A stretch of DNA of 64,000 nt from Massilia sp. METH4. GTDB taxonomy: Bacteria > Pseudomonadota > Gammaproteobacteria > Burkholderiales > Burkholderiaceae_D. The notes beneath the pieces are model-generated. The model did not search any database. It saw nothing but the letters and a program-made list of their open reading frames with translations, and was not told the origin of the DNA. Positions 9,867 to 20,182 of the stretch are shown here, one piece after another. Numbering within the stretch: position 1 is the stretch's first letter; the number at the start of each line of letters is the position of its first letter. The translations under genes were made by a program, and so were the position numbers. The stretch spans positions 1,488,001 to 1,552,000 of the forward strand of contig NZ_CP146614.1 of assembly GCF_037094685.1 (NCBI RefSeq), read 5' to 3'.

Positions 9867-11732
9867 TCAAACGCCCAGGCGTTGCTCCAGCTTGGCCTTG
9901 TTGGCCAGCAGTTCCTGCGGCAGGCGATAAGCCAGCTTGTCGAACAGTTCGGCGTGCAGTTTCAGTTCTTCACGCCATGCGTCCTTGTCGATCGACGTGA
10001 TCGTTTCGAACTCTTCCGGCGAGAACGGAATACCGTCCCAGTGCAGGTCGCCGTAGCGCGGCGTGGTGCCGAACAGCGTTTCGATGCCGCCGGCCGTGCC
10101 TTCGATGCGCTCCAGCATCCACTTCAGCACGCGCATATTGTCGCCGAAGCCAGGCCAGACGAAGTGGCCGTGCTCGTCGGTGCGGAACCAGTTGACGCAG
10201 AAGATCTTCGGCAGCGCGGCCGGATTGGCCGCCTGCACCTTCTTGCCCAGGTCCAGCCAGTGCTGGAAGTACTCGCTCATGTTGTAGCCGATGAACGGCA
10301 GCATCGCGAACGGATCGCGGCGTACCACGCCCATCTGGCCGGCGGCGGCGGCGGTCGTTTCCGAACCCATCGTGGCAGCCATGTACACGCCTTCCACCCA
10401 GTCACGCGCCTCGGTGGCCAGCGGTACCGTGGTGGAGCGGCGGCCGCCGAAGATGAAGGCCGAGATCGGCACGCCGGCCGGATCGTCCCAGGCCGGGTCG
10501 ATCACCGGATTCTGCACGGCGGACACGGTAAAGCGCGCGTTCGGGTGCGCGGCCTTGGTGCCGGATGCGGGCGTCCAGTCCTTGCCCTGCCAGTCGATCA
10601 GGTGTGCCGGTGCTTCCTTCGTCATGCCTTCCCACCACACGTCGCCGTCGTCCGTCAGCGCCACGTTGGTGAAGATGACGTTTTCCTTCAGCGAAGCCAT
10701 GCAGTTGAAGTTGGTCTTTTCGTTCGTGCCCGGGGCCACGCCGAAGTAACCCGCTTCGGGGTTGATCGCATACAGGCGGCCATCCTTGCCCGGCTTGATC
10801 CACGCGATATCGTCGCCGATCGTGGTGATCTTCCAGCCCTTGAAGGAAGCCGGCGGGATCAGCATCGCGAAGTTGGTCTTGCCGCAGGCCGAAGGGAACG
10901 CCGCGGCCACGTAGTGCTTCTTGCCTTCCGGCGATTCCACGCCCAGGATCAGCATGTGCTCGGCCAGCCAGCCGGCGCCGCCCTGCTGCGCTTCCTGGTA
11001 GCCCATGTTCGATGCGATGCGCAGTGCGAAGCACTTCTTGCCCAGCAGCGCATTGCCGCCGTAGCCGGAACCGTAGGACCAGATTTCACGGGTTTCCGGG
11101 AAGTGCACGATGTACTTGGTCTTGTTGCAGGGCCATGGCACGTCCTTCTGGCCGGCCGCCAGCGGCGCGCCCACCGTGTGCACGCACGGCACGAAGTCGC
11201 CGTTCTCGCCCAGCACGTCGTACACGGCCTTGCCCATGCGGGTCATGATGCGCATGTTCACGGCCACGTACGGCGAGTCGGACAGTTCCACGCCGATGTG
11301 CGCAATCGGCGAACCCAGCGGGCCCATCGAGAACGGCACCACGTACAGCGTGCGGCCCACCATGCAGCCGTCGAACAGGCCGTTCAGCGTGCCGCGCATT
11401 TCATTGGGGTCGATCCAGTTGTTGGTGGGGCCGGCGTCTTCCTTCTTCGCCGAGCAGATGAAGGTGCGGTCTTCGACACGGGCCACGTCGGTGGGATCGG
11501 AGCAGGCCAGGTAGGAGTTCGGGCGCTTGGCCTCGTTCAGCTTTTTCATCGTGCCCGCCGCCACCATTTCGGCGCACAGGCGGTCATATTCTTCCTGCGA
11601 GCCATCGCACCAGTAGATGCGGTCCGGCTTGGTCAGCGCGGCCACCTCGGCGACCCAATTGATCAGCTTTTGGTGTTTGATGTAAGCTGGTGCGTTCATT
11701 GCAGCAACGCCCTCCATCAGGGGTTGGTTCAT
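9867..11732 (-). CDS. pckG: phosphoenolpyruvate carboxykinase (GTP)
   Basis: 621 residues, normal for the GTP-dependent family. TGGAGGT lies 6 nt before the ATG. Diagnostic features are the P-loop-like kinase motif [11 protein letters not shown], the PEP-binding segment [16 protein letters not shown], and [11 protein letters not shown]. The enzyme converts oxaloacetate and GTP to PEP, CO2 and GDP in gluconeogenesis, using Mn or Mg. The gene is monocistronic with its own terminator; its promoter must lie in the 396-nt region upstream. Confidence 0.97.
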   Translation of the reverse strand: MNQPLMEGVAAMNAPAYIKHQKLINWVAEVAALTKPDRIYWCDGSQEEYDRLCAEMVAAGTMKKLNEAKRPNSYLACSDPTDVARVEDRTFICSAKKEDAGPTNNWIDPNEMRGTLNGLFDGCMVGRTLYVVPFSMGPLGSPIAHIGVELSDSPYVAVNMRIMTRMGKAVYDVLGENGDFVPCVHTVGAPLAAGQKDVPWPCNKTKYIVHFPETREIWSYGSGYGGNALLGKKCFALRIASNMGYQEAQQGGAGWLAEHMLILGVESPEGKKHYVAAAFPSACGKTNFAMLIPPASFKGWKITTIGDDIAWIKPGKDGRLYAINPEAGYFGVAPGTNEKTNFNCMASLKENVIFTNVALTDDGDVWWEGMTKEAPAHLIDWQGKDWTPASGTKAAHPNARFTVSAVQNPVIDPAWDDPAGVPISAFIFGGRRSTTVPLATEARDWVEGVYMAATMGSETTAAAAGQMGVVRRDPFAMLPFIGYNMSEYFQHWLDLGKKVQAANPAALPKIFCVNWFRTDEHGHFVWPGFGDNMRVLKWMLERIEGTAGGIETLFGTTPRYGDLHWDGIPFSPEEFETITSIDKDAWREELKLHAELFDKLAYRLPQELLANKAKLEQRLGV

Positions 11733-12128
11733 GGTACTACCTCCAATGCGAATAAAGAATTCTGTCTCGTCCCGCGGACTGGTCCCGGCGGCAGGATCGT
11801 CGTCAGCTTTTGGCTAGCCCGCTTGGAAACACATTCACAGGAAGAATGCGCGGCGGTGCACGGCGGTCTGTCGATGCGCCCGAGCATCGGCTCGAGGGCG
11901 CGCTCCCGGCGCGAGTTGTGAGCGCTACAGCGGGAGATGGAACGAATTTGCACTACAAATTTCCGGAGCGCATGGTTACCGCTCAACGGGTTGACCGATT
12001 GTACACCCGGCCTTGTGCCATTCCGACAAAAATGTAGGAAAAATGGTTGACTAAAGTAGTAAGCTATTCGAGATATTCACAATCTCGTTAACTAGCTACC
12101 AATTCAGAAGGATTTCCCTCTAACTCTC
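11733..12128. other. divergent intergenic region pckG / hydroxyacid dehydrogenase
   Basis: 396 nt without a convincing gene. The dehydrogenase-proximal end is AT-rich (GACTAAAGTAGTAAGCTATT) and should hold its promoter. Two short overlapping reading frames (85 and 75 codons on opposite strands) show no family features. No operator could be assigned. Confidence 0.5.
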
Positions 12129-13130
12129 ATGAAAATTGCCATTCTTGACGATTACCAGGACGCTGTACGCGAACTGGAATGCTTTTCTCTTATCGACAGC
12201 CATGACGTAAAAGTATTTAATCACTCGACGCGCGGCCTCGGCCAGCTCGTTGCCCGGCTGGCGCCGTACGACGCCGTCGTGCTGATCCGCGAGCGCACGT
12301 CGTTCAATCGCGCACTGCTGTCGAAACTGCCGAACCTGAAATTGATATCGCAAACAGGCAAGGTGAGCGGCCATATCGACGTGGCCGCCGCCACCGAGCT
12401 CGGTATCGCGATTGCCGAAGGGGCGGGTTCTCCGACCGCGCCGGCCGAGCTGACGTGGGCGCTGATCATGGCGGCGCAGCGCAAGATCGTGCCCTACGCG
12501 ATGAACCTGAAGGAAGGCACGTGGCAGACTGTCTCGACCAACCAGCCCTTCAACACGCTGGGCACGGTGTTGAAGGGCCGCACGCTGGCGATCTGGGGAT
12601 ACGGCAAGATCGGCAAACTCGTCGCCGGCTACGGCAAGGCATTCGGCATGGACGTGCTCGTGTGGGGCAGCGACGCCAGCCGTGCCGCCGCCGAGGCGGA
12701 CGGCCACCGGGCAGCACCGTCGCGCGAAGCCCTGTTCGAGGAGGCGGATGTGCTGACGCTGCACCTGCGCCTGGCCGATGCCACGCGCGGCATCGTGACC
12801 GCGGACGACCTGGCCCGAATGAAGCCGACGGCCTTGTTCGTCAACACCAGTCGAGCCGAGCTGGTGGCCGCAGATGCGCTGGAAGCCGCGCTGCGTTCCG
12901 GCCGCCCCGGCGGTGCCGCGCTCGACGTATTCGAGAACGAGCCACTGCCCGCCGACTCCGTGCTGCTGCGCATGCCGTACGTGCTCGCCACGCCGCACCT
13001 GGGCTACGTGGAGAAGGACAGCTACGAGCTGTACTTCAGCCACGCCTTCCAGAACCTCGTCGATTTCTTCGACGGCAAGTGCCAGGCGATCCTGAACCCG
13101 GAGTACCGCGCCAACGTGCGCAATGGCTGA
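12129..13130 (+). CDS. D-isomer-specific 2-hydroxyacid dehydrogenase family protein
   Basis: 333 residues. The Rossmann NAD-binding motif is GYGKIGKLVAGYG at about residue 158. Expected catalytic residues are visible: Arg in NTSRAE, Glu in DVFENEPLP and His in ATPHLGYVE. The family interconverts 2-keto acids and D-2-hydroxy acids with NAD(P)H; the substrate cannot be read from sequence. The ribosome-binding site is weak (AAGGA about 17 nt upstream). The stop codon falls inside the first unit of the tandem repeat. Confidence 0.85.
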   Translation: MKIAILDDYQDAVRELECFSLIDSHDVKVFNHSTRGLGQLVARLAPYDAVVLIRERTSFNRALLSKLPNLKLISQTGKVSGHIDVAAATELGIAIAEGAGSPTAPAELTWALIMAAQRKIVPYAMNLKEGTWQTVSTNQPFNTLGTVLKGRTLAIWGYGKIGKLVAGYGKAFGMDVLVWGSDASRAAAEADGHRAAPSREALFEEADVLTLHLRLADATRGIVTADDLARMKPTALFVNTSRAELVAADALEAALRSGRPGGAALDVFENEPLPADSVLLRMPYVLATPHLGYVEKDSYELYFSHAFQNLVDFFDGKCQAILNPEYRANVRNG

Positions 13131-13352
13131 GCCCGTGTCACCTGGTGTTAGGCACCAGGGTGACACGAACACAACCATGTTGGGCGAATGGCCGCCGGCT
13201 TCGTAATAGCTGAGCCTGTGTCTCTTGGTGCCTGGCACCAGGGTGACACAAACACAGCCGTGCTGGCGAAAGGCCGTCAGCTTCGTAATAGCTGAGCTCG
13301 TGTCTCTCGGTGCCTGGCACCAGGGTGACACGAACACAGCCGTGTCAGGCGT
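13126..13352. repeat. tandem 82-83-bp repeat, about 2.75 units
   Basis: Units begin at 13126, 13209 and 13291, each with GCTGAG, then GTGTC, the palindrome GGTGCCTGGCACC (GGTGTTAGGCACC in unit 1), AGGGTGACAC and CTTCGTAATA. The palindrome plus flanking GTGTC/GACAC can form a hairpin in every unit. The first unit overlaps the stop of the dehydrogenase. Confidence 0.85.
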
Positions 13353-13358
13353 ATCGAG

Positions 13359-14117
13359 TCAGGCTTCGGGAATGCCCGTGAGGTTGATGCGTGGCGTGGG
13401 CATGGCGTGCACCTTCGACCAGAGGCCGGCCCAGCCGGGCGGCCAGCCGATGATGGGGCCGCTGTAGGGTGGCAGGCCGGCGCGCACGGGCACGACGGGC
13501 ACGGGCGGCATTTCGGTCAGTGGCGCGCCCGGCGGGCGTTGCATGTCGAGGCTGTACATATACCCGGGCAGCAGCGCGTCGCATACCGCGGCGAACCACG
13601 CCGTGTGGTCTTCATCCCTGCCCAGCGCCTGCGCCAGGCCTTGCGGATCGAACTTCGCCAGCGCGTGGACCAGCTCTTCCGTCGTGGCGCCCGGCGAATC
13701 GCCCCAGCCCATGACGGGGTTCACGTTGTAGTCGGCACCCGAGCCGTACCACCCCTCGCGCCAGGAACGCTGCATCCAGTCGCGCTGACCCGTGAACAGG
13801 TGCCAGCGCCAATGCAGGCCGGAAGGTTTCGGCCAGGAGTACAGATACAGCTTCTGGTAGCCGGCCTGGTGCAGCGCGCGCACCACGGCCATCAATCGTG
13901 CGTGCGGCATGCGGTCCGGCGGCGTGCGGCGGAACAGGATCGCTTCGCCATCGGCGAATTGCACTTCGTCAGTGGAGAGGTTCAAGTCGAGCGTGCGCGA
14001 CTCGCTGCCGAAGCGCGCGGCGATCCAGCCTGTCAGCAGATTGACGGCCGTGATCACGCCATAGCCGCGATGGCGATGGAAGATGACGGTTCCGGGGGCA
14101 AGCGCTTTCGCGGTCAT
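13359..14117 (-). CDS. conserved protein of unknown function with SH3-like N-terminus
   Basis: 252 residues. I do not recognise the family. The first ~40 residues (GTVIFHRHRGYGVITAVN, WIAARFGSES) resemble the SH3/Tudor-like fold found in CarD and the UvrD tail. The middle is Trp-rich (WRWHLFTGQRDWMQRSW, GWYGSG), and the end has a proline-rich stretch, PPVPVVPV. No signal peptide. No ribosome-binding site is obvious before the ATG, so the start is tentative. Transcribed alone toward the tandem repeats. Confidence 0.7.
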   Translation of the reverse strand: MTAKALAPGTVIFHRHRGYGVITAVNLLTGWIAARFGSESRTLDLNLSTDEVQFADGEAILFRRTPPDRMPHARLMAVVRALHQAGYQKLYLYSWPKPSGLHWRWHLFTGQRDWMQRSWREGWYGSGADYNVNPVMGWGDSPGATTEELVHALAKFDPQGLAQALGRDEDHTAWFAAVCDALLPGYMYSLDMQRPPGAPLTEMPPVPVVPVRAGLPPYSGPIIGWPPGWAGLWSKVHAMPTPRINLTGIPEA

Positions 14118-14259
14118 GGCAATGCGGGGTGGGGCAAAAAATCTAGTGTACTCAACGAGGTGCCAACATGCCAGATGAGTCCAAACAAAGTTTTTTTGTT
14201 GGCGTGCGCCTACGCACGCACGCTATCATTGACTATTTCTGCAAGCTTTCACCAACACC

Positions 14260-14745
14260 ATGACTCTGCGCATCATCGCCACGGGCGGCACTTTCGACAA
14301 GCACTACAACGAACTGAACGGTACGCTGGGTTTCGCCGACAGCCATCTGCCCGCCGCCATCGCCCGCGCCCGCATCACGGCGCCTGTCGAGCTGGAATTG
14401 CTGCCGCTGCTCGACTCGCTGGACATGCAGGACGCCGACCGCGCGCGCGTGCTCGCCTCATGCCAGGCGGCGCCGGAGCGGGCGATCGTCATCGTGCACG
14501 GCACCGATACCATGAAGGAAACGGCCGCCGTGCTCGGCCCGGCCGCGCTGGACAAGGTCATCGTCTTCACCGGCGCCATGATCCCCTACGAGATCGACAA
14601 TTCGGACGCATTCTTCAACCTCGGCTTCGCCTGCGGCGTGGCCCAGGCCTTGCCGGCCGGCGTGTACGTGGCGATGAACGGCCGCATCTTCGCGTGGGAT
14701 AACGTGCAGAAAAATCGTGCGGCGGGAGTGTTCCAGCCGGTGTAG
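14260..14745 (+). CDS. short stand-alone asparaginase-domain protein
   Basis: 161 residues. The two catalytic threonine motifs of type I/II asparaginases are present: ATGGTFDK at the N-terminus and HGTDTMKE near residue 80. The usual C-terminal half (~150 residues) is absent, and there is no frameshifted remainder downstream, so this is the known short asparaginase-like form rather than a damaged gene. Amidohydrolase activity is likely but the substrate is uncertain. Cytoplasmic; monocistronic. Confidence 0.8.
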   Translation: MTLRIIATGGTFDKHYNELNGTLGFADSHLPAAIARARITAPVELELLPLLDSLDMQDADRARVLASCQAAPERAIVIVHGTDTMKETAAVLGPAALDKVIVFTGAMIPYEIDNSDAFFNLGFACGVAQALPAGVYVAMNGRIFAWDNVQKNRAAGVFQPV

Positions 14746-14845
14746 TCCCCGTCTCCTATCGTGGCCGACAGCGCTGTCGCCACGAAGAGGCATTGCCGCC
14801 ATTGCAGCGGCTGGGGCGGCCGCCTGAGCGGCGGCCGTGCGGCAA

Positions 14846-14864
14846 GCCGGGGCCACGCCCCGGC
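14846..14864 (-). terminator. possible 3' hairpin of rdgC
   Basis: GCCGGGGC/GCCCCGGC stem with a CAC loop directly beyond the rdgC stop codon. No T run follows, so termination is only possible. Confidence 0.35.
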
Positions 14865-14869
14865 AGGCA

Positions 14870-15766
14870 TCAGGCGGTGGCTTCGCCGCCCAGGGCTTCG
14901 ACCACGTCCTTCAGCAGCTGCGACAGTTCGCCCGTCATCAGCATGAAGTCGCCGTCGAAGCGCTCGTCGTCGTTGCGGGTGACGGCGTCGTTTTCCTTCA
15001 GCACGTCCAGCGGCTTGATGCTCTTGATCGCCAGCGCCTCGGTCAGCACGAACGAGATCTTGCTTTCCCACGTCATGGCCAGGCGGGTGCACTGCTTGCC
15101 GGCGGCGATGTGGCGGCGCACTTCCTCGGGCTCCAGCGTGTGGCGCACGTAGCGCACCGCGGCCTTGCTCTCGCCGGTGGCGCGCAGTTCGGTATCCATG
15201 TCGACGGTGAAGCCGGCCGGTGCCTCGTCTTCCTGCAGCCAGGCCGTCATCACGCCCACCGGCGAGCGCTGCACGCGCAGGCTTTCCAGCGGCAGCCGGT
15301 CGACCGCCTTCAGCAGCAGCTTGATCACGTCGTCGGCCTTGGCCGGGCTGGCCGCATCGACGACCAGCCAGCCGTTGACGGGGTCGATCCACGTCCACAC
15401 ATTGCTGCGGATCGTGAAGGCGCGCGGCAGCAGCTCATCGTGCACGCGCTCCTTCAATTCCTTCATGGCCTTCTTGCCAGGCGGGAAACCTTGCTGTTCT
15501 TCCATCTCGGCGGCGCGAGCCTTGGCCACCTGGTTCACCACCGTCGACGGTAGCAATTTCTTTTCGGTGCCCAAGAGCAGCAGCATCTGCTTGTTCACCA
15601 CGTGCACGAGCGAGCCATTGCCGCGCGGCGAGTCCCAACCCTGGCGCAGCAGTTCATTGCTGCTGGCCGGCGTGAACGAATGGGGACGCAGTGCTTCTTC
15701 GAGTTTTTCGGGAGCAAATGCCCACGGAGCGGGCAGGCGATAGATCTGTAGATTCTTGAACCACAT
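14870..15766 (-). CDS. rdgC: recombination-associated protein RdgC
   Basis: 298 residues from [11 protein letters not shown], the conserved RdgC N-terminus; an ORF start ten codons upstream is less likely. E. coli RdgC is ~303 residues. Conserved stretches include GWDSPRG and [11 protein letters not shown]. RdgC is a ring-shaped dimer that binds duplex DNA and limits RecA access. It lies beside dinB in the same orientation, separated by a 184-nt gap. Confidence 0.95.
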   Translation of the reverse strand: MWFKNLQIYRLPAPWAFAPEKLEEALRPHSFTPASSNELLRQGWDSPRGNGSLVHVVNKQMLLLLGTEKKLLPSTVVNQVAKARAAEMEEQQGFPPGKKAMKELKERVHDELLPRAFTIRSNVWTWIDPVNGWLVVDAASPAKADDVIKLLLKAVDRLPLESLRVQRSPVGVMTAWLQEDEAPAGFTVDMDTELRATGESKAAVRYVRHTLEPEEVRRHIAAGKQCTRLAMTWESKISFVLTEALAIKSIKPLDVLKENDAVTRNDDERFDGDFMLMTGELSQLLKDVVEALGGEATA

Positions 15767-15905
15767 GCTGAAAAGACCTTGTTTGGCGCGTTGCAAAGCG
15801 CATCATTCTACACCCGGCTCAGCAGTCGAACCACCGCGACTTTTGCTTGCCTGTCGCGCAAAAAGCTTGCTTTTACGGGCGCGTTCGATGCAAGTGGAAC
15901 GCTGT

Positions 15906-15967
15906 TACAAGGGGAACAACTAGGGGGGAACGACCTGCAAGGAGAAATAACTACAAGGGGAACAACT
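15906..15967. repeat. short direct repeats at the 3' end of dinB
   Basis: TACAAGGGGAACAACT occurs at 15906-15921 and 15952-15967, with a weaker third copy between (GCAAGGAGAAATAACT). The second copy encodes the last codons of dinB, so the tail of the gene appears duplicated downstream. Confidence 0.6.
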
Positions 15968-17102
15968 CGCCCTGCTCGCCCACACGATAACGCTCCGCCT
16001 CGTCCAGCGGCACCAGCGCGCTGACCCGCACGCCCAGCAGGCGCAGCCGCTGCTCGAGCGGCACGCGCCGCAGGCATTCGCCGGCAGCGCGCCGGATCGC
16101 GGCGGCATCGGCGGTCGGCACCGGCAAGGTCACGTCGCGCGTCACCGTGCGGAAGTCGGCGTAGCGCAGCTTGATTCCCACGGTGCGGCCGGCGAAGCGC
16201 TTGCGGTGCAGGTCTTCGGAAAGGCGGGTGCACAGCCGGGTGAAGATCTCGGAGAGTACTTCACGATCGTGCTTTGCATGCAGGTCGCGTTCGAACGTGG
16301 TTTCGCGGCTCACGCCCTTCGGATCGGAACGGGTCTCGACCTCGCGCTCGTCGTGCCCGTGCGCCACGCGGCGCAGCCATTCGGCGGAATTGAGGCCGAA
16401 GTGTTCCTGCAACAGTTTCGGGTCGGCCTGGGCCAGCTGGCCCACGGTTTCGATACCCAGCGAGGTCAGCTTGGCGTAGGCCTTCGGGCCGATGCCGTTG
16501 ATCTTCTTTGCCGAGAGCGGCCAGATGCGTTTGGGCACATCGTCGAAGGTGATGATCGTGAGGCCATCCGGCTTGTCCAGGTCGGAACTGATCTTGGCCA
16601 GCAATTTGTTCGGCGCGATGCCGATCGAGCAGGTCAGCCCGGTGGCTTCCTTCACGGCCGCCTTCAGCCGCATGCCCAGCGCGCGCGTTTCTTCCGCATG
16701 GTCGGTGAGGTCGAGGTAGATCTCGTCGATGCCGCGGTCCTCGATCTCCGGCACGATCGCCGCCACGGCCTCCTTGAACAGCCGCGAGTAGCGCTTGTAG
16801 GACTCGAAGTCGGTGGGCAGCAGGATCGCCTCGGGCGCGAGCGCCGCCGCCTTCATCGTGCCCATCGCGGAAAACACGCCGAGCGCCCGCGCCTCGTAGG
16901 TGGACGTGGTGACGACGCCCCGCCCTGCGTAGTCGCGCAGCTTCGAAAAGCGCCGCGTGCCGTCCGGCTGCATGACCGGCTGGTGGCGCGAGCCACCGCC
17001 GACCACGACGGGCAAGCCGCGCAGCTCCGGATAGCGCAGCAGTTCCACCGACGCGAAGAACGCGTCCATGTCGAGGTGGGCGATGCGGCGCGGCGGGACC
17101 AT
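15951..17102 (-). CDS. dinB: DNA polymerase IV (Y-family)
   Basis: 383 residues. The N-terminal catalytic site is HLDMDAFFASVE with the second acidic pair in DRGIDEIYLDLT. The helix-hairpin-helix thumb (KKINGIGPKAYAKL) and little-finger domain follow. The C-terminus QGELFPL is a beta-clamp binding motif. Pol IV performs translesion and error-prone synthesis. A LexA box 33 nt upstream shows SOS control. No strong ribosome-binding site is visible. Confidence 0.96.
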   Translation of the reverse strand: MVPPRRIAHLDMDAFFASVELLRYPELRGLPVVVGGGSRHQPVMQPDGTRRFSKLRDYAGRGVVTTSTYEARALGVFSAMGTMKAAALAPEAILLPTDFESYKRYSRLFKEAVAAIVPEIEDRGIDEIYLDLTDHAEETRALGMRLKAAVKEATGLTCSIGIAPNKLLAKISSDLDKPDGLTIITFDDVPKRIWPLSAKKINGIGPKAYAKLTSLGIETVGQLAQADPKLLQEHFGLNSAEWLRRVAHGHDEREVETRSDPKGVSRETTFERDLHAKHDREVLSEIFTRLCTRLSEDLHRKRFAGRTVGIKLRYADFRTVTRDVTLPVPTADAAAIRRAAGECLRRVPLEQRLRLLGVRVSALVPLDEAERYRVGEQGELFPL

Positions 17103-17135
17103 GGCGGATCGAAGACGGTGGGGTAACGGTAGACA

Positions 17136-17151
17136 CTGTAATTATATCCAG
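17136..17151. promoter_or_regulatory. LexA (SOS) box of dinB
   Basis: CTGTAATTATATCCAG is an exact CTG-N10-CAG match, 33 nt before the dinB ATG. Confidence 0.88.
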
Positions 17152-17313
17152 TGCACGGCAGCGCCCGCCACCACCGGACGGCCACGCGATTCATTTATTT
17201 TTCAAACACTTAGTGCTTTTTTGATCATCGTATTTACGCAACAGTACGGCGCGCTCCATATCGTGCGCGGAAGGAAGGCGCGTACCATCGAGACTTTCAA
17301 CACGTATCCGACC

Positions 17314-18405
17314 ATGGCTGCCAAATTCCGTCTTTACTGCTGGGCATCCCTCCTCGCCTGCGCCCTGCCCGCCGCGGCGCAGACCTCCGTCACCATCATG
17401 GGCGGTGTCGACGCCTATGTGGGCTCGATGAAGAACAGCGGCGATCCCGACCGCACTACGGTGCTGGGAAGCGGCGGCATGACCACTTCCTGGTTCGGCT
17501 TTCGCGGCAAGGAAGAGCTGGGCGACGGGCTGTATGCCGAGTTCTACCTGACCGGCTTCTTCCAGACCGACACGGGCACCTCCGGCCGCTTCGCGGGCGA
17601 CAACCTGTTTTCGCGCGATGCCAACGTGGCCCTGGTCGGGCGCCTCGGCCGCCTGCAGGTTGGCCGCGCCTCGGCGCCCAGCTTCCTGCCCAATATTCTG
17701 TTCAACCCCTTCGGCGACTCGTTTACCTTCTCGCCGCTGGTGCTGCACTCCTACGTACCCACCGGGCCATTCGGCGCGCGCACCTGGGCGTCGACGAACG
17801 CCGGCGACAGCGGCTGGAGCAACCAGGTCGTGTACACCACGCCATCGTTCGGCGGCTTGCGTGGCAGCCTGCACTACCAGGCGGGCGAACAGGCCGGCAA
17901 CTCCGACCGCAACAACCTGGCCGTCTCCGCCATGTACAACAAGGGCCCGCTGGCGCTGACAGCCTTCGTGCACCGCGTGCGCGTGAGTAATCCGAATTCG
18001 GGCAATGCAATCATCGATCCCACCCGCAGCCCCGTGAACTACGCGCTGATCGACAATCAGCGCGCCGTATTCGTGGGCGCCACGTATGACTTCACGCGCA
18101 TCAAGCTGTATGGCACGTGGCAGCGCACCGTGAACGACGCCGCCGGCGCCGAGGGGCTGCGCGACCGCACCGTGAGCCTCGGCTTCGCGATGCCCGCGGG
18201 CCCGGGCGCCGTGCTGTTCGACGTGGCCGACACCCGCCGCAGCGGCACGCTGTTCGGCACCGAGCGCTCGCGCCGCACCGCATCGCTGGGCTACGACTAC
18301 CGCCTGTCCAAGCGCACCGATCTCTACACGGTCGCCATGCGCGACCGCATCACCACGCTGCCTTCCGCCATGAGCTATGGCCTCGGCGTGCGCCATTCAT
18401 TCTGA
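17314..18405 (+). CDS. Gram-negative general porin
   Basis: 363 residues. The start is at [12 protein letters not shown], which gives a clean signal peptide ending ALPAAAQ. The mature N-terminus [14 protein letters not shown] and the terminal phenylalanine (GVRHSF) are typical of 16-strand trimeric porins of betaproteobacteria. Internal barrel motifs include [19 protein letters not shown]. It would form a passive outer-membrane channel. The upstream ORF extension overlaps the dinB promoter and is rejected. The chemoreceptor gene follows after 16 nt. Confidence 0.92.
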   Translation: MAAKFRLYCWASLLACALPAAAQTSVTIMGGVDAYVGSMKNSGDPDRTTVLGSGGMTTSWFGFRGKEELGDGLYAEFYLTGFFQTDTGTSGRFAGDNLFSRDANVALVGRLGRLQVGRASAPSFLPNILFNPFGDSFTFSPLVLHSYVPTGPFGARTWASTNAGDSGWSNQVVYTTPSFGGLRGSLHYQAGEQAGNSDRNNLAVSAMYNKGPLALTAFVHRVRVSNPNSGNAIIDPTRSPVNYALIDNQRAVFVGATYDFTRIKLYGTWQRTVNDAAGAEGLRDRTVSLGFAMPAGPGAVLFDVADTRRSGTLFGTERSRRTASLGYDYRLSKRTDLYTVAMRDRITTLPSAMSYGLGVRHSF

Positions 18406-18421
18406 CCAAGGAAACGACAAC

Positions 18422-20182
18422 GTGAACCTCTCCAACATGCGCATCGGTGCCCGTCTCGCCCTCGGCTTCGCGGTCGCCATCGTCATCATGCTCATCATGT
18501 CGCTGGTCGGTATCAGTCGCATCCAGGAGGTGGCTGCGCGCACGGAACAGCTGGTGAACGACCGCTACGCCAAGGTCACCTGGCTGAACAATATGCGCAG
18601 CCAGGTCAACCGCGGCGCGCAGGCAGTGCGCAACGCGATGTTGACGCCCGACCCGGCGCAAACGGAGGAATTCCTGCGCCAGCTGGCGTCGGCCGATGCG
18701 GCCGGCGGCGAATCCGCTGCCAAGATGCACAAGTCCGACCTGACGCCGGACGTGCGCGCGATCTTCGACCAGCAGAACACCGCCTACTTCGCCTACAAGG
18801 GGCTGCTCGACAAAGCCATCGCCCAATACAGGGCCGGCGATCGCGAAGGCGCCGTGCAGGCCATGTTCAACAATGTGATTCCCGCGCAGACCACGTATTT
18901 CCGCCATCTCGACGAATTGCTGAAAGTACAGCGCGAACTGATGGAGCGCGATGCCGAAGCGGCCACCGCCGCCGCCAAGGCAGCCACCACGCTCATGATC
19001 GTGCTACTGATCGTGGCAACCATCGTGTCGGTCGTGATCGGCTGGTTGATCACGCGTTCCGTCACCGGCCCCGTCGACGATGCCGTGCGCATCGCGGAAA
19101 CGGTGGCGGCCGGCGACCTGACCGCGCAGATCGTTACCACACGCAAGGATGAGATGGGGCGCCTCCTGGGGGCACTGCGCGACATGACGGGGGCGCTGAC
19201 CGGCACGGTACGCACGGTGCGCGACAGTACCGATGCGATCAATACCGCCGCGGCCGAAATCGCCAGCGGCAATATGGACTTGTCCAACCGCACCGAGCAG
19301 CAGGCCGCCAGCCTCGAGGAAACGGCATCGTCGATGGAGGAACTCACATCCACCGTGCAGCAGAACGCCGAGAACGCGCGCCAGGCGAACCAGCTCGTGG
19401 TCTCCGCCGCTAGCCATGCGAACGAAGGCGGCCAGGTCGTCAGCCAGGTCGTGGAGACGATGGGCTCGATCAAGGAAAGCTCGTCGAAGATCGTGGACAT
19501 CATCGGAGTGATCGACGGCATCGCGTTCCAGACCAATATCCTCGCGCTCAATGCCGCGGTGGAAGCGGCGCGTGCGGGCGAACAGGGCCGCGGCTTCGCG
19601 GTGGTCGCGTCCGAGGTGCGCAACCTGGCGCAGCGATCGGCCAGCGCGGCGCGCGAAATCAAGGAATTGATCAACGACTCGGTCGAGAAGGTCGATGCGG
19701 GCAGCCGGCTGGTGGACCAGGCCGGCACCACGATGGAACGCATCGTCACTTCCGTGCAGCGGGTGGCCGACATCATGAACGAGATCGCTTCGGCCAGCCA
19801 GGAACAGAGTTCCGGCATCGCCCAGGTGAACACGACGATCACCACGATGGATTCGGCCACGCAGCAGAATGCCGCGCTGGTCGAGGAAGCGGCGGCCGCC
19901 GCCGCCAGCATGCGCGAGCAGGCCCAGCTCCTGGCCGCCGCGATCGCAGCCTTCCGCATCGACGACCGGGCGACAACACCCGCCTTCCCCGCCCCGGTGG
20001 TTCACCCGGCCGTCACCGCGCCGACACCCGCCTCCGCGGTGGCGCACCCGCCCTATCCGAAGCTGGCCGGCAAGCCGCCCGTACAACCGCGCGCGGCAAC
20101 GGGCAGCAGCGCGGCGAAGGGCGCGGCAAAACCGCGGCCGACCGCCAAGGCGCCGGAAGGGGACGACTGGGAAGAGTTCTAA
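18422..20182 (+). CDS. methyl-accepting chemotaxis protein
   Basis: 586 residues from GTG at 18422, with AAGGAAA upstream. It has one membrane segment near residues 10-30, a periplasmic four-helix sensor, a second membrane segment ([19 protein letters not shown]) and HAMP ([20 protein letters not shown]). The signalling hairpin is centred on [20 protein letters not shown]. The C-terminus is a Pro/Ala linker ending DDWEEF, resembling the NWETF-type CheR/CheB docking peptide, so the receptor is likely subject to adaptation. The ligand is unknown. Its stop overlaps the converging XRE gene by a few bases. Confidence 0.95.
   Translation: MNLSNMRIGARLALGFAVAIVIMLIMSLVGISRIQEVAARTEQLVNDRYAKVTWLNNMRSQVNRGAQAVRNAMLTPDPAQTEEFLRQLASADAAGGESAAKMHKSDLTPDVRAIFDQQNTAYFAYKGLLDKAIAQYRAGDREGAVQAMFNNVIPAQTTYFRHLDELLKVQRELMERDAEAATAAAKAATTLMIVLLIVATIVSVVIGWLITRSVTGPVDDAVRIAETVAAGDLTAQIVTTRKDEMGRLLGALRDMTGALTGTVRTVRDSTDAINTAAAEIASGNMDLSNRTEQQAASLEETASSMEELTSTVQQNAENARQANQLVVSAASHANEGGQVVSQVVETMGSIKESSSKIVDIIGVIDGIAFQTNILALNAAVEAARAGEQGRGFAVVASEVRNLAQRSASAAREIKELINDSVEKVDAGSRLVDQAGTTMERIVTSVQRVADIMNEIASASQEQSSGIAQVNTTITTMDSATQQNAALVEEAAAAAASMREQAQLLAAAIAAFRIDDRATTPAFPAPVVHPAVTAPTPASAVAHPPYPKLAGKPPVQPRAATGSSAAKGAAKPRPTAKAPEGDDWEEF

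Noticed and set aside
9420..11921. 833-codon plus-strand frame over pckG
   Set aside because: Antisense of pckG with low-complexity Arg/His/Gln composition and no domain.
13126..13352. CRISPR array
   Set aside because: The units are contiguous 82-83-bp tandem repeats without unique spacers and no cas genes are nearby.
14260..14745. Asparaginase-domain gene as a truncated pseudogene
   Set aside because: Both threonine motifs are intact and no C-terminal remnant follows; short stand-alone forms are a known type.
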